Below, piece by piece: positions 23,101-50,650 of a stretch of 64,000 bases of DNA. Numbering within the stretch: position 1 is the first letter of the stretch; every line of letters begins with the position of its first letter. The stretch comes from Valencia hispanica (lineage: Eukaryota > Chordata > Actinopteri > Cyprinodontiformes > Valenciidae). The translations under genes and the position numbers were made by a program. A model generated the notes under the pieces. It did not search any database and had not been told where the DNA came from. It worked only from the letters and a program-made list of their open reading frames with translations. The DNA is taken from the NCBI GenBank assembly GCA_963556495.2, contig OY747710.1, positions 20,336,500 to 20,400,499 on the forward strand. Reading direction: 5' to 3'.

Positions 23101-25300
23101 TTTGTTTATAAAAGTCTGACAGGGACCTTAAAGAGATGATAAAGCTTCTCATCCAACAGCGTGTTTTTTTTTTTTACCTGCACCCGGTACCATCTCAGTT
23201 TAGAAAACCAGAGATTAGATCTTACTGGAGAGTCAAGCTAACAGCAAACAGATTTAAAATACCTTTTAAAGATATTTTTATCCGTTTATAACAAACAAAC
23301 AAAAACGGTGCACACTAGATTATTTTGCATGTAATTAAAAACCACAGATGACAGAGAAGCAGAGCAGATAAGTCAAAATGTTCCAATATCACAACTAAAG
23401 CTGGTCAGCACTAAAACAAACTGAAAACCATGCTCAAAAATTTCTAATCGATTTTGTTAAAAATAGATAGTTTGGTGTGCAAATCCTTTTTCAAACCCTG
23501 TTCCCATAATAAACCACCCTGTTTATAACATGGATAGGATCCATGGATAAATAACCCGCAGCCCTGGAAGATGGAATCTGGGTTTGAAGCCTTAAACAAT
23601 GTTATACTAAAATTTTCACACCCTGTGAAACATATCACCAGAGTTTGTCGCTGAATAGGAAATATTTTCATGAATTAGAAAGAAATACATTAAAGTTTTT
23701 AAATTGTATTTTACAGCCAGAGCTTCTTCTGGTTTCCCCAAACATAAGTATATTGTATCTTCTCAGACCCCTGTTCCTTTAAGCATTGAGTTGAGTTTTG
23801 GACCACCTCTTTGGCCCTTGTCATTAGCTTGACTCGCCAGATGAAGGACATAGTTTTTCATTAAAAGACTTGAGGCAAAATTAGTACTCTTAACAATGTC
23901 CATCCATGCATCCATTATCTATACCGTCTATTCACCCCCCCCCCAACCAACCCCCCCCCCCCCCTATCCCCCTATCCCCCCCAACCCTGGGCTGGTTGCC
24001 AGTCCATCGCAGGGCAACACAGAGACACACGGGACAAACAACCGTGCACTCACACACTCATACCTAAGGGCAATTTTAGAAAGACCAATTAACCTAACAG
24101 TCCCATTTTTGGACTGTGGGAGGAAGCCGGAGTACCTGGAGAGAACCCACACATGCACAAGGAGAACATACAAACTCCACGCAGAAAAATCCCAGGCTGG
24201 GATTCAATCCCGGGATCTTCTTGCTGCAGTGCAACAGTGCTACCACTGTGCAGCCCCTCCTAACAATGTGTTTAGCATTTAAAAAATATGTGTTGTTCTA
24301 GATATTTAAAAAACAATCAGATCGATTTGTGTAATTGTAATTAAAATGTAAAACTTGTCTAACCTTTATTAAAATGTGATTTTACCCAGAATTTACCTGT
24401 TGTCCCAACAGTTTTTTCACACACTTCGCAGTTCTTTTTGTCATCCACATCAATACATCTGAAACCAGGCTCACAATCACACTTTAAGGGGGTTGTTCTT
24501 GTGCAGTTCTGAACCACTCTCAGATGATACTCTAAATGAGCCAAACAGAGATGAGGGCTTAGTCTTAGCTGATGATCTCTTCTGCATATACAATGATATG
24601 ATATGCATGCATGAAGCTAGTAGGAATGATACAAATTTATTTACGTGGTAAGCAGTTTCTGAAGCATTGAAGGCAGGAAGGCTCACGATTCCACTCTTTG
24701 GTGTACCCTCCTTCAGGACAGGGTTCACACTGGGTACAAGACTTCTGAAACATGCCTGACAGAAAAGGAAGAAACAAATAACTGGATGGAAGAAAGTGCC
24801 ATGAGTGTCTACAGACCCAGAGTGCATATAAATGAAGGATGTGGTCATACAGTGGGGATGTCAGAGCGCAGTATGCGTCATGATTTCATGAAGATGGTAG
24901 AAATCAAGAGAAGACTAACAGAACGACAGATATCTAAAGACATTTTCAATGCACAACCAAAAAGTGAGTTAAAAACTATGTAAACAAGACATGGAAAAGA
25001 AGCTTAAAACAAGTATCATTACACATAAAAATATGATCCTACCTGCTGGGCATTCTTTACATCTTTTGCCATCCGCAATGTAGGTCCTTTCCAGCCCCTG
25101 ACATTTAAGTACAAATACCATTAACCCACAACATCTTTGCACAGCTCAGAGCAACACGCCTGACCTATATTTTATATATTAAACATTGTTCTTTCAGTCA
25201 GAAGTGAAGGTGAAAAGGAAGGGGAAATCTTTACCGTGGGAGAGTTGAGCACCAACTGTGCAGATAACAGCACAGCTAAGAAATATTGCAAAGTCCCCAT
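17143..25300 (-). CDS. Second CD27-like TNF receptor superfamily member (eight coding exons, ~289 aa)
   Basis: Minus-strand coding exons are 25300-25235, 25097-25043, 24755-24645, 24531-24397, 22420-22351, 22199-22156, 19559-19440 and 17411-17143; every junction keeps frame. The signal peptide is about residues 1-19. Cysteine-rich repeats follow, with CKECPAGMFQKSCTQCEPC, then LRVVQNCTRTTPLKCDC (sequon N86) and CEPGFRCIDVDDKKNCEVC. This is the same third-repeat signature as the plus-strand receptor, and close in layout to mammalian CD27 (LLVRNCT...CAC). A Ser/Thr/Pro stalk, a transmembrane segment about 167-190 and a ~100-residue acidic tail come next. The tail has no death domain but has PSQE (273-276), a TRAF2-type motif, near the C-terminus DYHVSKEEDL. 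Exon 6 has a second in-frame acceptor that would start it at 22223 (297 aa). A 5' UTR exon ends at 25454 (donor AAAG|GTAAGG). CD27 is the best match; HVEM- or CD137-like identity is not excluded. Confidence 0.8.
18228..18500 (+). repeat. tRNA-derived SINE
   Basis: The head reads GGCGGCTGTAGCTCAGTGGTAG (A box within) and TGTGGGTTTAATTCC (B box), like a tRNA gene. The body has CTTGGGCAAGACACTTCACC and the tail AAAGCGCTATATAAATGC, followed by an ATTATT run. This is a nearly full-length SINE with an L2-like 3' tail, in intron 7 of the minus-strand receptor. It is not a functional tRNA gene because no complete cloverleaf closes. Confidence 0.8.
20882..20933. repeat. 24-bp near-perfect inverted repeat with 4-nt loop
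   Basis: Arms are 20882-20905 and 20910-20933, with loop TATG and one mismatch. It lies in an intron of the minus-strand receptor, with no coding or TIR context. Confidence 0.8.
21060..21655 (+). mobile_element. Tc1-like transposon relic
   Basis: Degraded nucleotide matches to Tc1-family landmarks are recognisable. They include GATGGCAGCATCATGCTGT (the GGGSxMLWG region) near 21390, and CCTAGACCTAAATCCACCTGAGAATCTG-type sequence (the [10 protein letters not shown] region) near 21508. It ends with the AGCTATTTTGCAAAG stretch found in related relics. No usable frame remains, and the ends were not defined. Confidence 0.65.
21659..21832. mobile_element. Small hAT-like MITE
   Basis: Inverted ends of about 30 bases (CCAACCCTGGTCCTCAGGGC at the left, its near complement with GGGCCCTGAGGACCAG at the right) bound a non-coding element. 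The flanks CTTTAAAAC and CTCTAAAAC could be a worn 8-bp target duplication, as hAT elements make. A common fish repeat by appearance. Confidence 0.65.
21845..22040. mobile_element. Second hAT-like MITE copy, degraded
   Basis: It shares internal words with the element immediately to its left (GAGACACATCTAAAACTGGC against TTTTAGATGTGTCTC inverted, and GACACTAGCCCTTGAGG near its right end). The ends are more diverged. Confidence 0.5.
23014..23055. repeat. Perfect 19-bp hairpin with 4-nt loop
   Basis: Arms are 23014-23032 and 23037-23055, perfectly complementary, with loop GTAA. It lies in the long intron 4 of the minus-strand receptor. Confidence 0.85.
23890..24265 (-). repeat. tRNA-like SINE-type fish repeat, minus orientation
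   Basis: Read on the minus strand it runs from GGGCTGCACAGTGGTAGCAC through a B-box-like GATTGAATCCC, a GGCTTCCTCCCACAGTCC segment and CGATGGACTGGCAACCAG, ending in a C-rich stretch (plus strand) at 23934-23984. The same family recurs at 42484-42735 (same strand) and 43825-44000 (opposite strand). Confidence 0.7.
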
Positions 25301-25453
25301 GCTGTAGGTGAAAAGTTAGAAGGTGCTCAGGTAACTGTATAGTATCAATATTTGCTATATATGTCTTGCTAATTTATGTCACTATTAAAATGCATAATAA
25401 CGTCCTTTTTTAAATTTCATCATATAATGAACAAGAAAACGATAGGACCTTAC

Positions 25454-25651
25454 CTTTGATGAAGTCCTCCTTCTGTTCTGCTTCGACTGTTTTGTCAAAC
25501 TTCCTTTAGGTGAGGCTGCCTTTCCTTCTCTCACTCTCTGTCTTCTCACTTACTCTAACCATCGTCTGTCATAATTTCCTTACCTGTTTTTGTCTTCCTT
25601 CCTCCCTTACTGTGTCCTCCGCCCCTCACTGGTGCTGCTGCGGTGTTTATA
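25454..25651 (-). promoter_or_regulatory. Promoter and 5' UTR exon of the minus-strand receptor
   Basis: A TATAAA (minus strand, 25651-25646, context AGTATAAACACC) lies upstream of a putative noncoding exon that ends at donor AAAG|GTAAGG (25454/25453). It would splice to the acceptor TTTTCACCTACAG directly before the ATG at 25300. The start site would be about 25620. Confidence 0.5.
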
Positions 25652-26369
25652 CTTTCAGCGCTCTCATACTAACCAACTGTTTAAGTTTTTATGCATCAAA
25701 AGTGTCATAATTTTCCATTTATACTGCAAGAGCTGACTAAAAGCTTGTCTGCACAACAACATGATGAAGAAGCAGAGTTTCAAGATACCCGGCTGGGTTT
25801 CACGTCTGATTTGGTTGTTATTTTCTAAGAAGATGACTTGATTTTGTTGCGATATCTTATGCTGAATTAGCACTTTATCAAATCAAAAAAGCTACTAAAA
25901 TGTCCAGCCCTCTATGTTTCAATGCAAAAACGTAGAAACACTTTAAAAGTTTCCCCATGATGGCCGAGAATGGAGGTGGGAGTACTCAGAGGGTTTCCTG
26001 AACTGACTGCCTAAACAATAAGTGACATTTACCAGAATAGTCATTATAGTGATAATAATAGGTTTTTATCTTAATCATTCAAATCTCTTACTAAAAGAAA
26101 GGTCAGAGATTTTCCTCTTGGTGTAGATAATAGCTCTTTCAGTGATGCAAAAATATCTGTAACCTTGTATAAAATTGAGCTGCTCACACACTGGTCTACA
26201 AGTCTTACAATCATTTTCAGACTCCTCATGTACGTCTTCAGTCAGAAGTACATACTTGTCTGAATTTTATTAATTTTTAGCTTTTAATTAGGAACTTAGC
26301 CTGAAACTGATGTCAGCATGTGCAGGAACAGCCCAAAAACCATATTGACGCAAACCTGGCGTGATCTGG

Positions 26370-26960
26370 TGACTGCTGGGAAGGTTGTGTCCACTCTCAT
26401 CTTCAGGCTTGAGTTGAGTTTGCAGTTGCCCACATGGTCAAGCAAAATGCTCACTAACAAAAGGTTATATGGCCAGACAAGATAAACACTGAACTATTTG
26501 GCCACAATGACATGTATCTGTGGAGAGCTCAACGTGAGGCTTTCAAATTAAAAAATAGCACTGTACAAACAAAACATGGTGGTGGTAGCATCATGCTGTG
26601 GGGCATCATGCCTTACAATAAACAACGTCTTTACTATTTCTCCACAAGAACGTGTGCTTGGGCATTGCACTAATTACATTGAATAATGTAGGATGAAACT
26701 CCTGCACTGAAACAGAGTTACAGATGGATGTCCAAACAGGGCATTGTTCCTAAACACACATGTAAATAAGCCCAACCCAAAACCCAGACCTATTAAAAGT
26801 TCCTAGATATGCTTAAAAGCCAGGTCCAAACAACAAAACAAACCAATGTAAATAAGCTCTACCAGTTCTAATAGGAAAAATGTTTACCTAGCTTGTTGAC
26901 AGATGCAAAAAGGATATGGTTGATGTACAACCTTTTAAGGGACCTTTAACCAAATAATAA
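26370..26960 (+). mobile_element. Tc1-like transposon relic
   Basis: TTTGGCCACAATGACATGTA near 26500, followed by ACATGGTGGTGGTAGCATCATGCTGTGGGG near 26575-26603, corresponds to the FGHN...KHGGGSIMLWG region of Tc1 transposases. The frame is broken throughout and no TIRs were identified. Confidence 0.7.
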
Positions 26961-27076
26961 GGGAATGTGTGCATATTTGTGTCTGTATATATATGTATGA
27001 TTTTGACCTTATAAATTCCAACCTTTCTACCCAGGAAGAAGAATGATTCAAATCAGACATTTAAAAGAAAGAAATA

Positions 27077-28687
27077 CAGGTCCTTCTCAAAAGATTAGCA
27101 TATTGTGATAAAGTTCATTCTTTTCCATAATGTAATGATAAAAATTAAACTTTCATATATTTTAGATTCATTGCACACCAACTGAAATATTTCAGGTCTT
27201 TAATTGTTTTAAAACGGATGATTTTGGCATACAGCTCATGAAAACCCAAAATTCCTATCTCAAAAAATTAGCATATCATGAAAAGGTTCTCTAAACGAGC
27301 TATTAACCTAATCATCTAAATCAACTAATTAACTCTAAACACCTGCAAAAGATTCCTGAGGCTTTTAAAAACTCCCAGCCTGGTTCATTACTCAAAACCG
27401 CAATCATGGATAAGACTGCCGACCTGACTGCTGCCCAGAAGGCCATCATTGACACCCTCAAGCAAGAGGGTAAGACACAGAAAGAAATATCTGAATGAAT
27501 AGGCTGTTCCCAGAGTGCTGTATCAAGGCACCTCAGTGGGAAGTCTGTGGGAAGGAAAAAGTGTGGCAGAAAACGCTGCACAACGAGAAGAGGTGACCGG
27601 ACCCTGAGGAAGATTGTGGAGAAGGACCGATTCCAGACCTTGGGGGACCTGCGGAAGCAGTGGACTGAGTCTGGAGTAGAAACATCCAGAGCCACCGTGC
27701 ACAGGCGTGTGCAGGAAATGGGCTACAGGTGCCGCATTCCCCAGGTCAAGCCACTTTTGAACCAGAAACAGTGGCAGAAGCGCCTGACCTGGGCTACAGA
27801 GAAGCAGCACTGGACTGTTGCTCAGTGGTCCAAAGTACTTTTTTGGGATGAAAGCAAATTTTGCATGTCATTTGGAAATCAAGGTTCCAGAGTCTGGAGG
27901 AAGACTGGGGAGAAGGAAATGCCAAAATGCCTGAAGTCCAGTGTCAAGTACCCACAGTCAGTGATGGTCTGGGGCGCCATGTCAGCTGCTGGTGTTGGTC
28001 CACTGTGTTTTATCAAGGGCAGGGTCAATGCAGCTAGCTATCAGGAGATTTTGGAGCACTTCATGCTTCCATCTGCTGAAAAGCTTTATGGAGATGAAGA
28101 TTTCATTTTTCAGCACGACCTGGCACCTGCTCACAGTGCCAAAACCACTGGTAAATGGTTTACTGACCATGGTATTACTGTGCTCAATTGGCCTGCCAAC
28201 TCTCCTGACCTGAACCCCATAGAGAATCTGTGGGATATTGTGAAGAGGAAGTTGAGAGACGCAAGACCCAACACTCTAGATGAGCTTCATGCCGCTATCG
28301 AAGCATCCTGGGCCTCCATAACACCTCAGCAGTGCCACAGGCTGATTGCCTCCATGCCACGCCGCATTGAAGCAGTCATTTCTGCAAAAGGATTCCCGAC
28401 CAAGTATTGAGTGCATGACTGCACATAATTATTTGAAGGTTGACTTTTTTTGTATTAAAAACACTTTTCTTTTATTGGTCAGATGAAATATGCTAATTTT
28501 TTTAGATAGGAATTTTGGGTTTTCATGAGCTGTATGCCAAAATCATCAGTTTTAAAATAATAAAAGACCTGAAATATTTCAGTTGGTGTGCAATGAATCT
28601 AAAATATATGAAAGTTTAATTTTTATCATTACATTATGGAAAAGAATGAACTTTATCACAATATGCTAATTTTTTGAGAAGGACCTG
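27077..28687 (+). mobile_element. Near-complete Tc1-like transposon with ~200-bp TIRs
   Basis: The element is 1611 bp, flanked by TA (27075-27076 and 28688-28689), beginning CAGGTCCTTCTC and ending with its complement. The inverted repeats (27077-27276 and 28488-28687) differ at only about five positions by eye. Each holds an outer and an inner direct repeat containing AAATTAGCATAT, the IR/DR arrangement of Tc1-like elements. A single transposase frame fills the middle. Confidence 0.93.
27406..28410 (+). pseudogene. Tc1-family transposase with one nonsense codon
   Basis: The frame from the ATG at 27406 to the TGA at 28408 is 334 codons, the normal Tc1 length. It is interrupted only at codon 31 (27496-27498, TGA within the N-terminal helix-turn-helix, just before IGCSQSAVSRHL). 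The rest is open: a second DNA-binding helix region, then catalytic residues in FWDESKF, QHDLAPAH and [11 protein letters not shown] with DD34E spacing (34 residues between the second D and the E). The stop looks like a CGA-to-TGA change, since related proteins have Arg there; that is inference. An internal ATG downstream would lack the N-terminal DNA-binding helices, so the copy is probably inactive unless helped in trans. Confidence 0.9.
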
Positions 28688-28986
28688 TACATGACATCCA
28701 TGCTGATAATGAGGGTGTATACATTTCTGACCGGAACCGAATCACCTCTTTCTTTTTGCATATATAAGAATGGGGAATATCAGGAAACACATGCACACAA
28801 TATATTTTGCCATACTTGTCTCATCTTTTACCCACTGTTTAGATCCTTTACACCAATGTGCCATGATCAGACACTACCGTGGTCCACTAAGCAAACATTC
28901 TAGATATTTGGACATGGACGCATAGCTTTTATTATGTGGCAGACACACTATCCTGGTAATTCAGTTCAATTCTATTTGCTAGTCAA

Positions 28987-29027
28987 AATTGTACGCATGT
29001 AGGGTTAAGCCCTACATGCGTACAATT
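28987..29027. repeat. Perfect 18-bp hairpin with 5-nt loop
   Basis: Arms are 28987-29004 (AATTGTACGCATGTAGGG) and 29010-29027, perfectly complementary, with loop TTAAG. It is not part of a recognised transposon end. Confidence 0.9.
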
Positions 29028-31329
29028 CCATTACCAAGAAGTTTGAAATGAGACTTGTATATTTTAAAAGATAATCTAAAAGAAGTATCAATCTTGGGGT
29101 GAAAAAACCTTAAATGTTTAAGTTTATATCAGTGGAAAATTCAAACCTTTCTTAGAATTGCTGAGCAGCGCTTTTGTTTCCACTGGTATGTTAGTTACTT
29201 ATCTTTGATGAGCTCCATGTCTTTTGGCTTGGAAGGCCTCCCACAACAAATTTTCTATCATATTTAAGTCGGGACTCAGGTCGGGAAAACTCTAACATTA
29301 CAAGCATACATAAAAGTTTAAGATTACTTTAAACCAAAGTATGAATAATTATTTGCTCAACGTTAGAAACTTTAGGAAAAACATGATTGTGAAGCGTTTA
29401 GTAAAAGAAAAGTCAAATTGTCTATCATCTGTTGCATGTTTTATTCATTCAGTCTTTCTTTACACATTACATACTTTAGCTCTGCAGCAAAGCTTCTAAG
29501 CCAAAACATTTTGTTTTGACATAAAGTCACACACTTAAAGTTCCCAATAGATCCACAGTTTCAGAGTCAATTAGTTTCCAAATTTTACATGACACAAATT
29601 TGTATTAAACTCTTGAGGTAACTGTTTTTCTTCAGTAAAAACACTTGAATCTTTTGATCTACCAAAAGTTTCATTGAAAAGTAACAGATTTTCATTCAAA
29701 TTTTAATTTTAAATTCATTTCAGGCATGTGTCTGTGGACGCACTTCTTTGAGCTCATCTATATATTGAAAGCTATATTTTCATTATTGCTATTTCAAAGC
29801 CATTATACAGTCATTTTGCAAAAGCATTGGTTTTTCACTGGTCCATTTTCCTGAACTTGAGTTGTTTTTAAATTGACTTTACTTGGCCAACACATACACT
29901 CATGAAGGAAGTTTACTAATGGAAAATAGCTATCACTTGATTGTAAATTTCATGGGTGACGACAGACAAAAGAAAGTCTAATCTAAAATGTCACCTTTTA
30001 GTAGTTCTGTTTCATTTTCTACAACAACGTGCATCTGCGCCAGTAAAAGTCGTTTTAAAAACCCCCACTGAAAAGACTCAAAAACAGACACACTGGCACA
30101 TGCATACAGTAGAGACTCACTCGGTGTCTGAAAGTAAAAGGAAATGGCGTTTTGGGCCTCACACAGCACATATTTGACACATATTTGAATTCTGGATTCA
30201 AACGGCAGAAAAACACTCGAAGCAGCCTCACATGCAAAAGCTGAAACCTGTCGTCTTTCATCACCGAAACAAAGTACCGGAGTGAGAATCACAACATTTC
30301 ACCTGGTTTAAATAGACTGAATGAGTATCTGATAGTATTGTACAGAAGTGATGTGGGGTTTACTCCCCCCTGACAGTGATGATAACCAGTGATGCTTTCC
30401 TGTATCATTTGGTGTTTAATGTGCCAAAAAACAACATAAATTAAACATGAGGTATGTGTTATAAGTTTACCTGAAATATGCAGAGGAAGTGAAAACAAAC
30501 AAGTCTATTTCCAGTCTCGTTTGTCTTACAAGTAATAGTGCTGACTGCTTCATATGATTCATATAGTTCTGCTTCCTTTCTATGTGCAAATGCTTCTAGG
30601 CTCAAAAATAGGTTTAGTTATATACATCAAGCACCTTGGTGACATAGCTTCCACAGCTATAATTAGTCATTCTTTTCTTAGCTATTTCCTATTGACCCAC
30701 AATCTTGACTTTTATTTTGGCACTCGGTGAGTAACTTACATAAATTTATGACCATTTTCAGATCCTTTGCTGTCTTTAAACACGTTCTGCTCCACCATGC
30801 AGCTTTGCTTAAACAACCTACTCACTCTAAGCTATAATACGCTGCAATAAAACTCATTATTAACAGCTCAAAGTGTCTGCAATCTTTAGCGTACAGTTTT
30901 GAACACTGACTCCAGACAAGCTTCATGAGCAGGGCTATTACTGTAACATATGCATAGCTTAATTTCTTCATAGCTTAATTTAAAGTTTTTTTTTTTCTTT
31001 TTTAGCAGTGGTTACAGATGCACAATCCTTGTGCTTAGTACTCCTGTTCACGCCACAAAAGATGGATAAAGGCATGTCTGGGGATGCTTGCTGTTGATTT
31101 TCACTTGTTGTCCGGCTGAGGCTACTTATTTTGTTGAACTTTATATTCTAGAGATTAAAATAAAGCTCTGCCTTTAATTAATGAATTAAGTGGGGTTCTG
31201 ATGAAATGTTTTTTGCATTCAGTAGATTTAAATTAGGTTCTTCAGAGGACTTTTGAGCAATTACTATCCTACCTGTAGTGATTAAGTGCAGTACTTCAGC
31301 TAGGTTAAACAGTGATTAGTTTTCATCAT

Positions 31330-32000
31330 TGAGTTAAGATAACAACTAGCTAGAGAAAGATCAGGTACGCAACTACTCTGACCTTTAAAGAATAGTTTGA
31401 ATTGTCTAAAGTGAGATTCTGCAGTGATACCCATCAGTATCAGTACTTTACCAAGTTTGTAACAGATAAATATTTTTCCACCTTTGAGTTAAGCTAACAG
31501 CTAATCATGGCAGGTTAAGAACCAAAGCAGATTTCTATTACTTTTAAACAACTCCAAGTTTAAAAAGGGATAGTCCTATTTATTTAAAGCGGGGTTTTGA
31601 GGAGATATTAACAATTAGCAGCCTGTAGCTTCCTAAGCACCCTAGGATATGAGAAATAGTTTTCACAGGTGAATGAAGCTAACAACTAGTCAGAGCAGAC
31701 CTAAGTACAAAGTGGAGTTGACAGAGGTTCTTTGAAAAAGTTATGTGCAATAAATATCCCATTTATAGTTAATAAGTTTAAATTACATCAGTTTATAGAA
31801 GTGTAAGAAGATTATTTCCAACTCAAGATTTAACTGCTAATCAGAGTGTTGATGGTTTAAAAGTAAAAATTGTGTTCTGTGCAGTGGAAAACTCTGAATG
31901 AACTCCGATCCATCGAAAAGCAAACATTAGTTTTGAATGGAGAGTCGAGCTTACGAACTAATTTTAGAGCAGGACTAGGTTGAAAGCAAATGTTTGCCCC
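31330..32000. repeat. Degenerate ~150-bp tandem array
   Basis: Variants of the word GAGTTAAGCTAACAGCTAATC recur at 31331, 31486, 31671, 31821 (TTTAACTGCTAATCAGAG) and 31942. They are separated by 155, 185, 150 and 121 bases, with looser matches between (TTTAAAG... and GGGATAGT-type words). It is probably an old minisatellite or tandemly duplicated sequence within or next to the iffo1 3' UTR. Confidence 0.5.
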
Positions 32001-33285
32001 TACTTTAGCTAGCCGTTACTATGATTTTCTGGTCGAGATTTCTTTCAGTTTCTCTAAATTGAGATCGGTCAGTCAGCTTTTGATTACTAATAACTCCACA
32101 AAACCCCCATTTTCAAAAAAAGGAATTTTAATTGAAGATACATCATTTTTTTGAGAAACAAAGCAATTCTTTATTTTTGTTTACATTGATATACTTTACA
32201 GTCCATAAGCTGGCTCTTAATCCTCTCAATAACGTCATTATACAGTGTTTATTGCATTCATGATTTTTTTTCTACAATGTGGTATGTGTTCGGGGATCTT
32301 GTTCTTGATCTTGCTATTTTTAGAAAGGTACCACTCAGTATTGACACTTTCTTAAAATTCTCTGAAAGCAAAATGTGGTTTGATCCCCTAAAGCCTGACT
32401 CCAAAATTATTAACATGCAACTTAGAGAGAGGTTGCGAGTTAATGCTTTGCAGCTGTTTAGCTAGAAGGAGCCATTTTTAGGGTGAGAGGTGGGTCGGGA
32501 AATGATATGATTCACAGCCTATAAATAATGAGAGCGGACAAACATGTCTTTGACTTTTTTCCATGTCACTGCATACTAAACTGCCTGGAGGGATGAGATA
32601 TGTATATAGTTTTGTATGACGTCCAGCACAAACTCAAACTCTGTTTTGGTACTTTTCTGTATTTATCTATTTCTTTACTTTGGCAAATAGTTACCTTGTG
32701 ATAATAATTCATGAGGATGTCTGGAAAGCAAATAAATTGTGCATCAGGGAATCTGATAAGAATTTAAACACAAATATTAATTAGAAACTACTTGATGGTG
32801 AAAAAACAACTCCTTATTTTTCCATTATTTCTAACTGGACATTTCTGGGCAAAAAGACTGTAAACAAATGAGGAGTTAACATTACAGTTTTTATAGAGAC
32901 TTTACTGGGAGTAAAAGTTTTAAATAGTGCTTACACATCATCATCAATAAAGTGAATGATGATTTGGAGATTCAAATAAGTTAGTTTATAGTTTTTTGTT
33001 GCTCACTGCATCACAATGATTAACACCAACTTGTTTTTCAGTCAATTCAGGATCCTAACTTTCTTAAACTCTGAAATCAATCACAGGGGTTTGGATTTTA
33101 GGGTTCCCTCAGACTGATCTGCACGGACAACACATCATCAATTAATTATACGATTTCTTGAATGAATATGCTCAAATCTAAACACAGTGTTGCCGTAGTT
33201 TCACGTGTATTCGGTGTGGTACTGTCGCTGTTTGCAGCAGAGGTCACATGAACGCAGTATCTTTTAACGGCTGAGTGACGAAGTG

Positions 33286-49186
<15,901 letters not shown>

Positions 49187-49740
49187 GCTATGATATTTAA
49201 AACTAAAGCGCTGCAGATCTGGCATGAACTCGGGCGGAGATATGTCTTGCTACAGTAGAACAATAGGCTATTTCAAGATGAGCTACACCTAACAGAGGAG
49301 CACAGCCTGCAAAAACAGTGTAAGACACTCCTGCTTTACTTGATTATGTAAGCGATTATAAATAAAAACCTGATCCTTAAAGCCCGGAGGTCTTAACGTC
49401 GGCTGTTGATGCTGCGGGATCCCTGATCTCGGACTGTCCACAATAACAAAAAATGGAGCCGAAAACCAGCAGAGATGGACTCCACCAAACACTAAAGAGA
49501 GGTTATGCAAAATAAACAGAATGAAATGAAGCGGAAAAGACGCAGAGAATGAATGAACAACAAACAAATCCAGCTTCGTCGCGTTAATGGTGTTCAGGCT
49601 GGAAGATGTAACCGCAGGTAGGAGCAAGTGCTGCGGGATTGGAGGATCCTCCTACCGTAAATACAGGAATAGAAGAGCGCAACCCTCCCCACTCCCCAAA
49701 GCTCAGCGGTGTTTAGTATTTTTACCCTGAACTCATTTTG
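49187..49740 (-). promoter_or_regulatory. 5' UTR and probable promoter region of iffo1
   Basis: The sequence directly upstream of the iffo1 start has an in-frame ATG at 49225 with poor context (T at -3). CG-containing segments lie around 49395-49435 and 49575-49640. No TATA box is obvious, and the transcription start was not located. Confidence 0.35.
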
Positions 49741-50650
49741 ACACGCTACAACCACAAACTTCAACGTATTTTATTTTGTTTAATATAAAGATTTTGCATT
49801 TGAATTCAGACCCTTTAATGTGACTTACCTAAACAAAACTGGGTGCAACCAATTGCTTTCAGTTCATATATTAAACCTTATTCCAAGCTTTGAACAGCTC
49901 ACAGAGTTCTGAGTAAAATTAGTAATTATAATTTCATATGCATTTAAAAATGGGGCTAGATAAACTAGTCAAGTATGTTTTGGACTTATGACAGGCCAGG
50001 GGTCTCAAGCAGTTGGAACAATCAGCCTCTTTTATGCATAAAAATAACTTGTAACTTTGTAAATAGGTTTTCTATACACAAACACCCAAATGAACTGATT
50101 TTTCTCATTGGAAATGTTTATATTTCACAAACAATTCTAAACTTGTGGCGCCATTTCAACAGATTTTAAACACGAGTAAAAAAATAAAACTTTGAGCTCT
50201 TATTAAATGTGTGGGGTATGAACAGCCACATTTAGACTGTTAGGGCGCTATGTAGATCTTGTCCAGTTTCTGTTTGAGCTCTCTTGCAGATGTTTTCAAA
50301 CACCTTAAGTCTTTTAACAGTAGATTGAACAAACAAAATCTAATTTAAGCAAACATATGCAAAGCCAGAAGAGTCAAATTTACTCAGTTTAAGGAAAAAA
50401 CAAAACATTTCTGTTTGCTTGAGATTCAGTATACCTTTAAGTCTTTAACTGTTCACTTCATAGCTTTACCCACCATAAACATAACACTTTATTGCACACT
50501 TATGAGCCTGCTACCTTATGTGTCCATAAGTGGCATAAAAAGACTTTGCCAAATACCACTCCAGCACCACCTGCCTGTGCATCAAACACAAGTGTAAGGC
50601 CAGCTAAACCAGACAGCCAAAGATTATTGGACATGTTCGTATTTAAGATA

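Larger units (their letters stand above)
28690..33285. other. Region between the transposon and the iffo1 stop codon
   Basis: No coding exon is seen. Part of this is expected to be the iffo1 3' UTR, since the gene runs leftward and its stop is at 33286. Minus-strand AATAAA signals occur at 32252-32247, 32175-32170 and 29443-29438, and which is used cannot be told. The region also holds the hairpin at 28987-29027 and the degenerate tandem array at about 31330-32000. Confidence 0.5.
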
